DNA of 13,597 bases from Pyrinomonadaceae bacterium (GCA_013812565.1 JACCTF010000819.1:1-13597), one strand, 5' to 3'. Numbered from the stretch's first letter, positions 1 to 7,119 are shown. Numbers and translations are program-made. The notes: a model not told the origin generated them from the letters alone.

Positions 1-653
1 GCGAGGATGCGCGCGATGCTCTTGTGCTGCGCGCTGATTGGTTGGTGAACGGTTCGTCTTCCGGTGCATCACTCCAGGCTCTGCCGGAAGGAGCGAGCAT
101 CGGCACGTCCAGTTTGCGTCGCCTCGCTCAGTTAAAGCACTTGCGCCCGGACTTTAATATACGGGAGTTGCGGGGCAACGTTGACACGCGGTTGCGCAAG
201 CTCGACACGGGCGATTATGACGCGATCGTTTTAGCAGCAGCGGGACTAAATCGTTTAGGATTCGCTCATCGCATTAGCGCTGTGATTGAATCAAAAGATA
301 TGCTGTCTGCTATCGGACAAGGGGCGCTCGGCATTGAAACGCGCGCCCAAGATCACGCGGTTAACAACATAGTCGCGCGGCTTGATGACACGCCGACGCG
401 CCTCGCATGCACAGCCGAACGCGCGCTGCTTCGTGCGCTCGGTGGAGGTTGTCAGCTTCCAATTGCGGGGCACGCCGTGGTGCATGAAGGCAGGTTGCGG
501 CTCGAAGGCTTAGTGGCCGCACCGACGGGCGAACGCATCGTACGCGATTCGCTTGAAGGTCCAGCCGCTGAAGCCGCGCGCATCGGCGAAGATTTGGCCG
601 CCCGCCTGCACGGGGCTGGAGCCGCCACGCTGCTGGCAGAAATAGCCATTTGA
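1..653 (+). CDS. hemC: Porphobilinogen deaminase (hydroxymethylbilane synthase), 3' part
   Basis: This cytoplasmic enzyme joins four porphobilinogen units into hydroxymethylbilane, the step before uroporphyrinogen III in heme and other tetrapyrrole synthesis. The gene enters from the left edge; the first complete codon is at 3 and the reading frame is open to the edge, so the N-terminal part is missing. Visible family motifs are EDARDAL at the extreme left, GTSSLRRLAQL, the RGNVDTRLRKL segment, DAIVLAAAGLNRLG, IGQGALGIE and ERALLRALGGGCQLPI. The cysteine at 450-452 matches the one that carries the dipyrromethane cofactor. The C-terminal domain looks complete and ends at TGA. A GTG at 24 lies inside the conserved fold and is not a real start. 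The next gene, hemD, catalyses the next step, which supports the call. Confidence 0.97.
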   Translation, partial: EDARDALVLRADWLVNGSSSGASLQALPEGASIGTSSLRRLAQLKHLRPDFNIRELRGNVDTRLRKLDTGDYDAIVLAAAGLNRLGFAHRISAVIESKDMLSAIGQGALGIETRAQDHAVNNIVARLDDTPTRLACTAERALLRALGGGCQLPIAGHAVVHEGRLRLEGLVAAPTGERIVRDSLEGPAAEAARIGEDLAARLHGAGAATLLAEIAI

Positions 654-719
654 AATTCAGAATGGCAACCATGAGAGCTTATTGATAACGGGGCTTGAAT
701 CTAAATTTGTCGCTTGGTT

Positions 720-739
720 CCCATGGCTTACGCCGTGGG
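720..739. repeat. REP-like palindrome in the hemC-hemD gap
   Basis: An 8-bp inverted repeat, 720-727 against 732-739 with a TTAC loop, contains one G-T wobble pair (724/735). It sits in a distinctive block (about 711-775) with a TAAACTTTTT stretch and a CTCCTCCGG run. Read in the hemD frame, the block would encode WFPWLTPWAKLFRSSG. From memory, similar peptide strings appear as spurious N-terminal extensions in Acidobacteria and Planctomycetes annotation, which suggests an interspersed repeat family. That recollection is unverified. The hairpin has no strong T-tract directly after it, only TAAACTTTTT a little downstream, so a weak terminator or mRNA-stability role is possible. Confidence 0.6.
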
Positions 740-795
740 CTAAACTTTTTCGCTCCTCCGGTAGCTTTTGGGGCACACTTGATACTTTCACGGCA

Positions 796-1638
796 ATGGA
801 AACTGAAACAGAAACCTCGCCGGATATAGAACAGCGGTCGGAACAACCACTGGCGAATCGCACTATCATCGTCACACGTCCGCGTGCGCAGTCGGCAGAG
901 TTCGCTGCTCAACTCGAAAGCTATGGGGCGCGGGTTATTGCTTGCCCAACAATCGAGATCGTCGAACCGGAAAGCTTTGCCCCGCTTGATGAAGCGATTG
1001 AGAATCTATACGGCTACGATTGGCTCGTGTTTACGAGTGTCAACGGCGTAGAGTTTTTTATGCGTCGGCTGGCAGCGTGCGGGGTTGACGTAAGCGAGCT
1101 TGACGAGCTTCGGGTCTGCGCCATTGGTGAAGCAACAGCGAATCGTCTGCGCGATGCGAGCGTCCACGTCGATGTGGTGCCGGAGCAGTTCAAAGCCGAA
1201 GGCGTTTTCGCTGCCTTAGAGAAGTATGTTGGTGGAGGCGAGGGGTTGCGCGGGCGCTGCTTCTTGATTCCACGCGCGGCGGTCGCGCGCGACTACCTGC
1301 CGCGCGCATTGGAAGCGGTTGGAGCGCGCGTCGATACGATCGCCGCTTACCGCACGATTAAACCGCAGACGACGGATCTTGGCCGTCTCAGCGCCATGCT
1401 CCTCGGCGGTGCAGTTGATTGCATCACGTTTACGAGTTCTTCAACCGTTACAAACTTCGCGCAGTTGTTCGACACCACAGACCTGCACAAACTTCTCGAC
1501 GGGATCGTCGTCGCTTGCATCGGCGACATTACGGCAGAGACGGCTGGCCGCTACAATCTGCGCACCGACGTACAGCCAAGCGAGTTCACAACGCCCGCAC
1601 TTGCCCAAGCCATCGCCAATTATTATGCGAAACGTTAG
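796..1638 (+). CDS. hemD: Uroporphyrinogen-III synthase
   Basis: This enzyme cyclises hydroxymethylbilane with inversion of ring D to give uroporphyrinogen III. The 280-residue product fits the family length. HemD sequences are poorly conserved, but typical marks are present: TRPRAQ at residues 27-32, [10 protein letters not shown] at 79-88, [18 protein letters not shown] at 212-221, and the late [11 protein letters not shown] stretch before a helix ending the protein. The frame is open upstream to a TTG at 682. I chose ATG 796 because the extra 38 residues are encoded by the palindromic repeat and resemble no HemD N-terminus. No Shine-Dalgarno precedes 796, so the start remains somewhat uncertain. 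The gene lies 142 nt after hemC on the same strand. Confidence 0.92.
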   Translation: METETETSPDIEQRSEQPLANRTIIVTRPRAQSAEFAAQLESYGARVIACPTIEIVEPESFAPLDEAIENLYGYDWLVFTSVNGVEFFMRRLAACGVDVSELDELRVCAIGEATANRLRDASVHVDVVPEQFKAEGVFAALEKYVGGGEGLRGRCFLIPRAAVARDYLPRALEAVGARVDTIAAYRTIKPQTTDLGRLSAMLLGGAVDCITFTSSSTVTNFAQLFDTTDLHKLLDGIVVACIGDITAETAGRYNLRTDVQPSEFTTPALAQAIANYYAKR

Positions 1639-1672
1639 TTCAAAAGAGAGTTATGCTACACTCTCGTCCCCT

Positions 1673-3124
1673 ATGACCAGCGGACGAATTCTGATTGTTG
1701 ATGATGAGCCGGTAGTGGCCGATGTGCTGCGTGAGCAAGTTGCCGCATGGGGTTATGAAACAAGGGCGGAAGCCGACGGCTTAGCCGGGTTGGAGTGCAT
1801 TAAAGAATTCCATCCATCCGTAGTTATCGCAGATGTTTTGATGCCCCGGCTCGACGGCTTCGGCCTGCTGCGCGAAGTTCGTGCGCACCATCCGGAGATT
1901 CCTGTGATTCTCCTGACCGGCGGCGGTTCAATCGCTATGGCTGTGCGCGCTATTCAAGAAGAAGGCGCGTATCACTATTTCGAAAAGCCGATTGACACAA
2001 TCAAACTGCGCATGGTGATCGAACGCGCTGTCGAATACGCGGAGACAAGGCGCGAAAACGAAGCGCTGCGACGGCAGTTAACTGATCGCGGCGCGTTTGG
2101 TGAACTGGTCGGCAACGCCGAACCAATGCGGCGGATTTATACATTGATCGAACAGGTCGCGCCTTCTTCAGCTTCTGTCTTGATCACCGGCGAATCCGGA
2201 ACAGGCAAGGAGTTGGTGGCGCGCACAATTCACAACTTAAGCCCACGGCGCAACGCGCCGTTTGTTGCCATCAACTGTTCGGCGATTCCTGAAACGTTGA
2301 TGGAATCAGAACTGTTCGGCCACGAGCGCGGAGCTTTCACCGGCGCGGCGGCGCGGCGGCAAGGCTGCTTCGAGCTTGCCAACTCCGGCACGCTGCTGCT
2401 TGACGAGATCGCTGAGATGCCGACGTTTCTGCAAGCCAAATTGCTCCGCGTACTGGAAGAGCGGTCGGTGCGGCGTTTGGGCGGCGGGCAGGAGATTCCG
2501 ATCAACGTCCGCGTGCTCGCCGCGACCAACAAGGATCCACACGAGGCTGTGCGTGCCGGTACGTTTCGCGAAGATTTGTTGTATCGACTGAACGTGATTA
2601 CGATTGAACTTCCGCCCCTACGCGAGCGTAGAGAGGATCTGCCGCTACTAGCGCAGCATCTGGTCGCGCAACTCGCCGAGAAACAAGGGCGGCCGGTGCG
2701 CTTTCTGAGCAACGCGGCGCTCGAAGCACTTCGTTCGCATGACTGGCCGGGCAACGTGCGTGAGCTACGCAACGTCATCGAGCGCGCAGTCATCATCTGC
2801 TCCGGCGACAAAATCGAAAGGCACCATCTGGTGCCTTACCCGTTGGAACAGCGCACGCGCGTTCGGAGCGAAGATACGATTACGCTTCCAATCGGCATGC
2901 CGATTGACGAAGTCGAACGACAAATGATTTTGCGCACCTTGCAGAAGACTGACAACAACAAAACGCGCGCCGCCGAACTTCTGCAAATCAGCTTAAAGAC
3001 TCTTCACAACAAGCTTCGTCTCTACCGCGAACGCGGTCTACTGCCTGACGATCCTCCAACACACTCTTCAAACATCAGCGCCTCTCCGACGTCGAGCCGG
3101 CGGAACTACCGAACGGTCGCCTAA
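1673..3124 (+). CDS. Sigma-54-dependent response regulator, NtrC family
   Basis: This 483-residue two-component regulator should activate RNA polymerase carrying sigma-54 after phosphorylation by a histidine kinase. An N-terminal receiver domain (about 4-118) has the acidic pair D10/D11, phosphoacceptor D54, T82 and K105. The AAA+ domain (about 143-380) has Walker A GESGTGKE at 173-180, the sigma-54-contacting GAFTGA loop at 220-225, Walker B LLLDEI at 241-246, and WPGNVREL at 358-365. A Fis-type helix-turn-helix lies at about 415-452. A Ser/Pro-rich tail of about 30 residues follows. ATG 1673 was chosen because the receiver begins at once; the frame is open back to 1319 inside hemD, and ATG 1625 would overlap hemD by 14 nt. 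No clear ribosome binding site precedes 1673, though TATGCTACACT ends 11 nt upstream and could be a -10 box for a leaderless transcript. No kinase gene lies nearby, so targets are unknown. Confidence 0.95.
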   Translation: MTSGRILIVDDEPVVADVLREQVAAWGYETRAEADGLAGLECIKEFHPSVVIADVLMPRLDGFGLLREVRAHHPEIPVILLTGGGSIAMAVRAIQEEGAYHYFEKPIDTIKLRMVIERAVEYAETRRENEALRRQLTDRGAFGELVGNAEPMRRIYTLIEQVAPSSASVLITGESGTGKELVARTIHNLSPRRNAPFVAINCSAIPETLMESELFGHERGAFTGAAARRQGCFELANSGTLLLDEIAEMPTFLQAKLLRVLEERSVRRLGGGQEIPINVRVLAATNKDPHEAVRAGTFREDLLYRLNVITIELPPLRERREDLPLLAQHLVAQLAEKQGRPVRFLSNAALEALRSHDWPGNVRELRNVIERAVIICSGDKIERHHLVPYPLEQRTRVRSEDTITLPIGMPIDEVERQMILRTLQKTDNNKTRAAELLQISLKTLHNKLRLYRERGLLPDDPPTHSSNISASPTSSRRNYRTVA

Positions 3125-3212
3125 GTCGATCACGGATAAACCAGGTGTCACGTCGCTTAGTCTAATCATCAGAGCTGCGTCTGTATTAATGATCTACACA
3201 AATTGTTAGAGC

Positions 3213-3252
3213 ACACAGAGTTGAATAGTTATTTTCTGTGCAACCTCTGTGT
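3213..3252. terminator. Stem-loop between convergent genes
   Basis: ACACAGAG at 3213-3220 pairs perfectly with CTCTGTGT at 3245-3252. The stem extends to 11 pairs through TTG/CAA if one C (3244 or 3245) is bulged. The 17-nt loop is AT-rich. Its place between the response regulator stop (3124) and the converging reverse-strand stop (3301) suits a bidirectional terminator, but no T-tract flanks it. The CTCTGTGTCTCTCTGGTGAG run also resembles, from memory, an intergenic repeat seen in several phyla, so a repeat relic is an equal possibility. Confidence 0.35.
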
Positions 3253-3259
3253 CTCTCTG

Positions 3260-3280
3260 GTGAGATAAACTTAATCTCAC
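3260..3280. terminator. Second short stem-loop in the convergent gap
   Basis: GTGAGAT at 3260-3266 pairs perfectly with ATCTCAC at 3274-3280 around a 7-nt loop. It lies 20 nt past the stop of the reverse-strand gene, the usual distance for a terminator of that gene. It lacks a T-tract in either direction, so intrinsic termination is uncertain. Confidence 0.35.
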
Positions 3281-3300
3281 ACACACAACTGAAAAGTCCT

Positions 3301-4521
3301 TCAGAGCTTGCGCTTGCGTGCCGCCGTCACGCCTGCCTTTAATGAGCGTCGGGCGCGAGGTGTTGCAGCAGGTCCTTTGCCGCGCGCTTGGGTATTATCT
3401 GCTACGAGCGAAGCCATTTCATTTTGGGTCATCTGCATGTAGATCCGCACTTCGTTGCCATTCGCTGAAACATTCAACTTGCTGAACGGGTTAGGCGTAT
3501 TTGTGCCTTTGACGACGCTGCTTTCGAGCAACCGGCGAAGCCCGGCAAGCATGGTGTTTAGTTCTTCGGCTTGCTCGGATGTTTTCGTGCGGGCGATCAA
3601 CAAGGCGTCGACTCCCAGGGCGGTCATCCCGATGGATGCGTGAACCTGCTCAAGGGATTCAAACATCTTTGTAAAAGTGTCGCTCTCAGCCGTGCGTGCG
3701 GCTGTCGATTCCCCTGCCGGAGATGTTCCGATCTTATCCATCCCGCCAAGTTGAAGTCCTTTCTGCGGACTCGTCGGTGAACTTGCGCCGGCGTTGCTCG
3801 CCGCCGCCCCCGGCTTCAGTTTGATGCCGACGGCAATCAGCGACGCAGGACTCTGCGTCGCCAGCTTGATCAACTCAGAATTGACTTCGCTGCCGCCGCC
3901 CGCGTGATATATATCAAGGCATTCACGAACGACTGTCGGAGTTCCGACAACCAGGGTTTGCGGATCAATCGAAGCTACCGAAATTTCACGCATCGCAAAC
4001 ATTCGTGTGTCCGCTTGTTGCGACTGGTTGTCGAAAGTCCAGGTACGCACGCTTGTACCATTATGAGTTTGCTTCACAACGCGACCTTGGGAAGCCAAAC
4101 CCGCGAGCGACACCAACCGCTCGACATCAAGTTTGCCCTGCACGATAAATACGCTATCCGGCACAGTGGTTGAGGTCGGCACGAAACCGCCGGCAGGCAT
4201 TCGGCCGCCGATCACAATGCGCTCGACCGCACGGATGTCAATGCCGATCATGGTTTTGAGTTGGTTCAAGCTGCGGTTCATCTCCGCCAGCTTAGCCGGA
4301 GATTTCGCGAGCATGCGCGGCAGCGCTTCGGTAAACATCCGCCGCACGTTGAGGTCGACGATGACATCGGAGGCGGGCAGCATGGTTAATGCATCAGGCA
4401 TTAGAGGAGATGACGGTCCAACGGCATCCAGCGCGGTTGACGCCTGCTGCGCGTGAACTTCCGAACTCGTAACGGCTGCGGTGATAAGTATGAACAGCAA
4501 CAAGGCTATATTTTTGAACAC
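3301..4521 (-). CDS. Secreted protein of unknown function
   Basis: I do not recognise a named family. The 406-residue product opens with a clear signal peptide: a short MFKN n-region, a hydrophobic core to about residue 20, and a likely signal peptidase I cut after VHA at residue 24. The mature part begins with a segment about protein levels of the LMPDALTMLPASDVIVDLNV type, then alternating beta/helix-like stretches. A low-complexity Gly/Ser/Ala/Pro linker (about 228-285) divides it into two halves. The C-terminus is strikingly basic (RARRSLKAG to RKRKL). There is no transmembrane segment beyond the signal and no catalytic motif. The start is GTG at 4519-4521, fixed by a strong Shine-Dalgarno 9 nt upstream. 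It converges on the response regulator and diverges from the DinB gene, so it is probably monocistronic. Confidence 0.85.
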   Translation of the reverse strand: MFKNIALLLFILITAAVTSSEVHAQQASTALDAVGPSSPLMPDALTMLPASDVIVDLNVRRMFTEALPRMLAKSPAKLAEMNRSLNQLKTMIGIDIRAVERIVIGGRMPAGGFVPTSTTVPDSVFIVQGKLDVERLVSLAGLASQGRVVKQTHNGTSVRTWTFDNQSQQADTRMFAMREISVASIDPQTLVVGTPTVVRECLDIYHAGGGSEVNSELIKLATQSPASLIAVGIKLKPGAAASNAGASSPTSPQKGLQLGGMDKIGTSPAGESTAARTAESDTFTKMFESLEQVHASIGMTALGVDALLIARTKTSEQAEELNTMLAGLRRLLESSVVKGTNTPNPFSKLNVSANGNEVRIYMQMTQNEMASLVADNTQARGKGPAATPRARRSLKAGVTAARKRKL

Positions 4522-4530
4522 GATTTAAGA

Positions 4531-4536
4531 CCTTCC
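4531..4536 (-). promoter_or_regulatory. Ribosome binding site that sets the GTG start of 3301-4521
   Basis: On the reverse strand this reads GGAAGG, within AAAGGAAGG, 9 nt before the GTG codon. It is one of the strongest Shine-Dalgarno sequences in the window and decides in favour of this non-ATG start. Confidence 0.75.
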
Positions 4537-4944
4537 TTTAGTGGCGTGGTAATGAACCCTTTAGCGGAACCTGCGTGAGCGCAGATGGAAAAATGAACTT
4601 GGAGGTTGAGCGGTTAAGGTTGTGTGGATCCGCTGTTTGGACAAGAATGTCGAAACCGGAGTACGTCCCGGTAAATTGAGCGCCCGGGCAAACGAAGGTT
4701 GTGAGTCAATGTTTTGGGATCAAGCTGCGTAACTCGGGCGGCGGATGTTTGGAGGGAAGCACCCGGCAGCATGATAAAGCACGAAGCTTGTTTGTTCAAT
4801 GAGTTTGAAGTGAAGGGTAAACTACTACGGTTCTGATTCGCTCTTTGCTGCCGGCTGTTTGATCTCCAGTCTTTTCCTCCAGCGCTCGCGCACTAAGCTC
4901 AAGTATGTCGCCCTTGCCGGGGCTAAAAGAATAGGCTACAGATC
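4537..4944. other. Divergent intergenic region, no gene seen
   Basis: About 430 nt separate the starts of the reverse-strand secreted-protein gene and the DinB gene. Short open frames here (such as 4614-4799 on the reverse strand) lack a binding site and any protein-like composition. Small hairpins are visible: CTGCG/CGCAG at 4571-4584 and ACCGG/CCGGT at 4655-4672, plus a GCCCGGGC palindrome at 4682-4689. Promoters for both flanking genes must lie here. TTGCCG at 4914-4919 and TACAGA at 4937-4942 have a 17-nt spacer, but initiation there would fall on the DinB ribosome binding site, so I do not assign it. Confidence 0.5.
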
Positions 4945-4950
4945 GGAGGA
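4945..4950 (+). promoter_or_regulatory. Ribosome binding site of the DinB-family gene
   Basis: GGAGGA lies 4 nt before ATG 4955. It selects this ATG over the TTG at 4859, which would add 32 residues without a Shine-Dalgarno. Confidence 0.75.
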
Positions 4951-4954
4951 CGAG

Positions 4955-5443
4955 ATGGAAGAGATCAACAGAATAGAGGATCAACTGCGGCGAGCTTTCG
5001 AGGGCGGTGCTTGGCATGGGCCTGCGCTTCGCGAAGTGCTCGCCGATGTGACGGCTGAACGTGCTGCCGCCAGATCGATGGTCGGTGCTCACAACATTTG
5101 GGAGATCGTGCTGCATGTCACCGCATGGCACGGGGCGGTTCAGCGCAGACTCGAAGGTGAACCGGCTCAACTGCCCGTAGAGGGAGACTGGCCCCGGGTG
5201 ACGGAAACGAGCGAGGCCCGATGGAGCGAGACGCTCCTCGCGCTTGAGCAGTCATACCAGTCGCTGCGAAGAACAATCGCTGGTCTAACCGATGCTCAGT
5301 TAAACGACTACATCTACGGCACCCTCGGCACTGAACCTGATCCACCGACCGGCGCGGGAGTTTCAGTCTATCTCACGTTGCACGGAGTTGTTCAGCATGA
5401 CCTTTATCATGCCGGGCAAATCGCGATACTGAAGAAGGCGTGA
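4955..5443 (+). CDS. DinB-like (DinB_2/YfiT superfamily) metal-binding protein
   Basis: The 162-residue product has the size and four-helix pattern of the DinB/YfiT superfamily, cytoplasmic proteins that bind a divalent metal. Some members are thiol-dependent transferases (bacillithiol or mycothiol enzymes) and many are uncharacterised. The three expected metal ligands are visible: H54 at the end of helix 2 (WEIVLHVTAWH) and H148/H152 in the C-terminal helix (HDLYHAGQIAILKK). N-terminal RIEDQLRRAF and the central WSETLLALEQSYQSLRRTI helix fit the fold. The start is set by a strong Shine-Dalgarno. It stands alone, between a divergent gene and the anti-sigma kinase 247 nt downstream. A stress or thiol-transfer role is a family-level guess only; the name DinB does not imply a DNA-damage polymerase. 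Confidence 0.88.
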   Translation: MEEINRIEDQLRRAFEGGAWHGPALREVLADVTAERAAARSMVGAHNIWEIVLHVTAWHGAVQRRLEGEPAQLPVEGDWPRVTETSEARWSETLLALEQSYQSLRRTIAGLTDAQLNDYIYGTLGTEPDPPTGAGVSVYLTLHGVVQHDLYHAGQIAILKKA

Positions 5444-5457
5444 GGACAAACGAAAAG

Positions 5458-5471
5458 TTGCTGAGCAGCAA
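5458..5471. terminator. Small stem-loop after the DinB-family gene
   Basis: TTGCT at 5458-5462 pairs with AGCAA at 5467-5471 around a GAGC loop, 14 nt past the stop. The stem is short and has no T-tract, so this is only a possible transcript end. Confidence 0.2.
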
Positions 5472-5571
5472 TGAGAATTTGGGGAACTGTTAAGAAGACT
5501 TGGCGCGGTTGGCGGTGGGATAACTCTTTCCGTGTCCGAAACTGAACAGCCTGCCGCCGTCGCAGCTTTTC

Positions 5572-5599
5572 TTGACAGGCGCACAGCGCGCGTGATAAA
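5572..5599 (+). promoter_or_regulatory. Putative housekeeping promoter upstream of the anti-sigma kinase
   Basis: A perfect TTGACA (5572-5577) and GATAAA (5594-5599, 4 of 6 to TATAAT) are separated by 16 nt. The pair lies about 90 nt before GTG 5691, in a gene-free stretch. A second, weaker candidate nearer the gene is TAAACT at 5667-5672, which would give a transcript beginning close to the start codon. Confidence 0.4.
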
Positions 5600-5690
5600 C
5601 CGTCGAATCTTCTAGTTCGCTTTAAAATGTTTTGTAAGGCAGCGCTTCACGTGCCGAACGGTTCGCTAAACTAAAGCTGCGCCTCAATTC

Positions 5691-6104
5691 GTGACAAACG
5701 AGATAGTTGAACTAACATTGCCGAGTCGTATTGAAGCCATCGCTGAGGCAACTGCGGCGGCGGCGAAGATCGCTAATCGTCTCGGACTCAGCGAGACGGC
5801 CATATACGGTGTGGATTTGGCCGTGCGCGAAGCAGTCACGAACGCCGTGGTGCATGGCAACCAACAAGATGAAACCAAGCCGGTGGAAATTACATTCATT
5901 AACTTGGCGATGTCTCTCGTAATCACGGTTCGCGATAAAGGCAATGGGTTCGATCCGACATCTGTTCCTGATCCGACGCTTTCAGAAAATCTTCTCAATC
6001 CGACGGGGCGCGGCCTGCTCTTTATGCGCACCTTTATGGATGAAGTAGAATGGACCGCACACCCGGGGGGCGGCACAGTGGTACGCATGACGAAGAAGCT
6101 GTAG
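5691..6104 (+). CDS. Anti-sigma factor, serine-protein kinase (RsbW/SpoIIAB-like)
   Basis: This 137-residue HATPase_c_2 protein belongs to the partner-switching family: such kinases hold a sigma factor inactive and phosphorylate a STAS antagonist on serine. The ATP-binding motifs are intact: an N box [12 protein letters not shown] at residues 46-57 (E47, N51), a G1 box with D82, G84 and G86, and a G2 box [15 protein letters not shown] starting at G106. Length matches the single-domain kinases. The start is GTG with no Shine-Dalgarno, so a leaderless or weakly translated message is possible; I chose it because the N-terminal strand EIVELTLPS begins directly after. The STAS partner lies 106 nt downstream. 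No sigma factor is encoded in the window, and some relatives control targets other than sigma factors. Confidence 0.93.
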   Translation: MTNEIVELTLPSRIEAIAEATAAAAKIANRLGLSETAIYGVDLAVREAVTNAVVHGNQQDETKPVEITFINLAMSLVITVRDKGNGFDPTSVPDPTLSENLLNPTGRGLLFMRTFMDEVEWTAHPGGGTVVRMTKKL

Positions 6105-6112
6105 GAATTTTA

Positions 6113-6190
6113 GATTTGCGATTGAAGAACCGATTGGGATTTATCGCGCCTTATTTTCAAATCGTAAATCAAAGTTTCAAATCGCATATT
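6113..6190 (+). repeat. AT-rich repeats with alternative hairpins between kinase and STAS genes
   Basis: The 10-mer TTTCAAATCG occurs twice, at 6155-6164 and 6175-6184. Both copies are near-complementary to 6113-6126. With the first copy the segment forms 14 pairs (6113-6126 with 6156-6170) with one G-T wobble and one bulged A at 6159. With the second copy (to 6189) it forms about 12 pairs with one mismatch. The two pairings exclude each other. The second ends 5 nt before the STAS ribosome binding site. From memory, motifs like GATTTGCGATT recur between genes in such genomes; this is not verified. Confidence 0.55.
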
Positions 6191-6194
6191 ACGT

Positions 6195-6201
6195 AAAGGA
6201 G
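6195..6201 (+). promoter_or_regulatory. Ribosome binding site of the STAS gene
   Basis: AAAGGAG lies 9 nt before ATG 6211. It contrasts with the upstream kinase gene, which has none, and suggests the antagonist is translated more strongly than the kinase. Confidence 0.75.
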
Positions 6202-6210
6202 ATTTTTGTA

Positions 6211-6558
6211 ATGGCTGAACTGAATATCAAAGAGCGTCAAGCTGGAGATGTAACAGTGCTTGACTTGGACGGTAAGATCACAATTGGCGAGGGCAGCGTC
6301 GCGCTACGCAGCGCAGTCCGCCGCTTGGTTGAAGAAAACAAAAAGAAGATTCTCTTGAACCTGGCAGGCGTCGGCTATGTTGATTCAAGCGGGATCGGCG
6401 AACTGGTTTCGAGCTTCTCGTCGGTTAGCCGCGAGGGCGGTCAGTTGAAACTTCTTAATCTGACCCAGAAGATCCAAGATCTGCTTGCGATCACAAAACT
6501 GCTCACCGTTTTTGACGTTTACGAAGACGAGTCAAGCGCCGTGAGCGCTTTCAAATAA
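6211..6558 (+). CDS. STAS-domain anti-sigma factor antagonist (RsbV/SpoIIAA-like)
   Basis: This 115-residue single-domain STAS protein should bind the kinase encoded upstream and release its target when unphosphorylated. The key motif [10 protein letters not shown] is at residues 56-65. By alignment with SpoIIAA, whose phosphorylated serine directly follows the conserved aspartate, S59 is the expected phosphosite, after D58. The preceding [10 protein letters not shown] strand, the [20 protein letters not shown] helix-strand and the [28 protein letters not shown] end all fit the fold and its usual length. ATG 6211 has a strong Shine-Dalgarno. Kinase-then-antagonist order is the reverse of the rsbV-rsbW and spoIIAA-spoIIAB order. 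No PP2C phosphatase to dephosphorylate it lies in view. Confidence 0.94.
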   Translation: MAELNIKERQAGDVTVLDLDGKITIGEGSVALRSAVRRLVEENKKKILLNLAGVGYVDSSGIGELVSSFSSVSREGGQLKLLNLTQKIQDLLAITKLLTVFDVYEDESSAVSAFK

Positions 6559-6592
6559 AGACCCGAAGTTAAACGGCGTGCGATGAGTTGCA

Positions 6593-6608
6593 ACGAGTCT
6601 TAACTCGT
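6593..6608. terminator. Stem-loop between STAS and DUF2062 genes
   Basis: ACGAGT (6593-6598) and ACTCGT (6603-6608) form a perfect 6-bp stem with a 4-nt loop, 34 nt past the STAS stop. It is followed by CACACCCC rather than T residues, so it may be a weak terminator, a processing site or a repeat relic. Confidence 0.3.
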
Positions 6609-6636
6609 CACACCCCTGCAGGTACAAACCGCCTTT

Positions 6637-7119
6637 ATGTTACGTGCGGCTCTTCGCCGTCTGCTCGCGATTGATGATCCACCGGAGCGGACGGCGCTCG
6701 CTTTTTCCATCGGTGTTTTTATCGCGTTCTCGCCGTTCCTGGGGCTTCACACGATCATGGCGACCGTGCTCGCCTTCCTGTTTCGTTTGTACAAGATTGC
6801 GATCTACACCGGAACGTTCGTCAATAATCCGTTTCTCACGCTGGTTCCAATTCTCCTGGCATCTTACGCCGTGGGCGCAGTGCTGCTCGGCAGGCCCATC
6901 AGATTACCGGCAGAAGATTTGGAACTGTTAAAACACCCCGATCTATTCAGCATTGATTACTGGCGCGAACTCTTCGTGCAAAGTCGCGATGTGTTAGTGC
7001 CGTTTGCCATCGGCGGCATGGTGCTCTCGGTCGTTTCTTCGGCAATCGCTTATCCTCTTACTCTAGGATTCTTGCGCGCGCGCCGCAGAAAACCTATGGA
7101 AAACCCAGACGGCGTGTGA
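6637..7119 (+). CDS. DUF2062 membrane protein
   Basis: The 160-residue product matches the DUF2062 family of small inner-membrane proteins of unknown function. The family marks are present: an ERTALAFSIGVFIAFSPFLGLHT segment (SPFLGLHT at 32-39) and NNPFLTLVP at 63-71, each in a hydrophobic stretch. Three membrane segments are likely, about 20-48, 60-85 and 118-147. The loop between the second and third (about 88-115) is acidic, and the end is basic (RARRRK). ATG 6637 has no Shine-Dalgarno, but the protein begins at the normal place for the family. Some family members occur joined to or beside glycosyltransferases, but none is seen here. It shares direction with the STAS gene 78 nt upstream; whether they are co-transcribed is unclear. 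Confidence 0.88.
   Translation: MLRAALRRLLAIDDPPERTALAFSIGVFIAFSPFLGLHTIMATVLAFLFRLYKIAIYTGTFVNNPFLTLVPILLASYAVGAVLLGRPIRLPAEDLELLKHPDLFSIDYWRELFVQSRDVLVPFAIGGMVLSVVSSAIAYPLTLGFLRARRRKPMENPDGV

Noticed and set aside
682..795. TTG-initiated 38-residue N-terminal extension of HemD
   Set aside because: It is encoded by the palindromic repeat block and precedes the normal HemD N-terminus.
1319..1672. 118-residue upstream extension of the response regulator
   Set aside because: It overlaps hemD in another frame with shadow-like Arg/Ser-rich composition; the receiver domain starts right after ATG 1673.
4914..4942. TTGCCG-17-TACAGA promoter-like pair upstream of the DinB gene
   Set aside because: Transcription from it would start on or after the ribosome binding site at 4945-4950.
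4614..5170. Reverse-strand open frames (4614-4799 and 4796-5170)
   Set aside because: The second is largely antisense to the DinB-family gene; both lack binding sites and recognisable protein features.
4955..5443. A role in SOS or DNA-damage response from the name DinB
   Set aside because: This superfamily's name is historical; the metal triad shows only fold membership, and no LexA-like site was seen upstream.
6866..6879. CTTACGCCGTGGGC inside the DUF2062 gene, identical to part of the hemC-hemD palindrome
   Set aside because: It encodes part of the conserved membrane segment (SYAVGA), and the left arm of the hairpin is absent, so the match is taken as chance.
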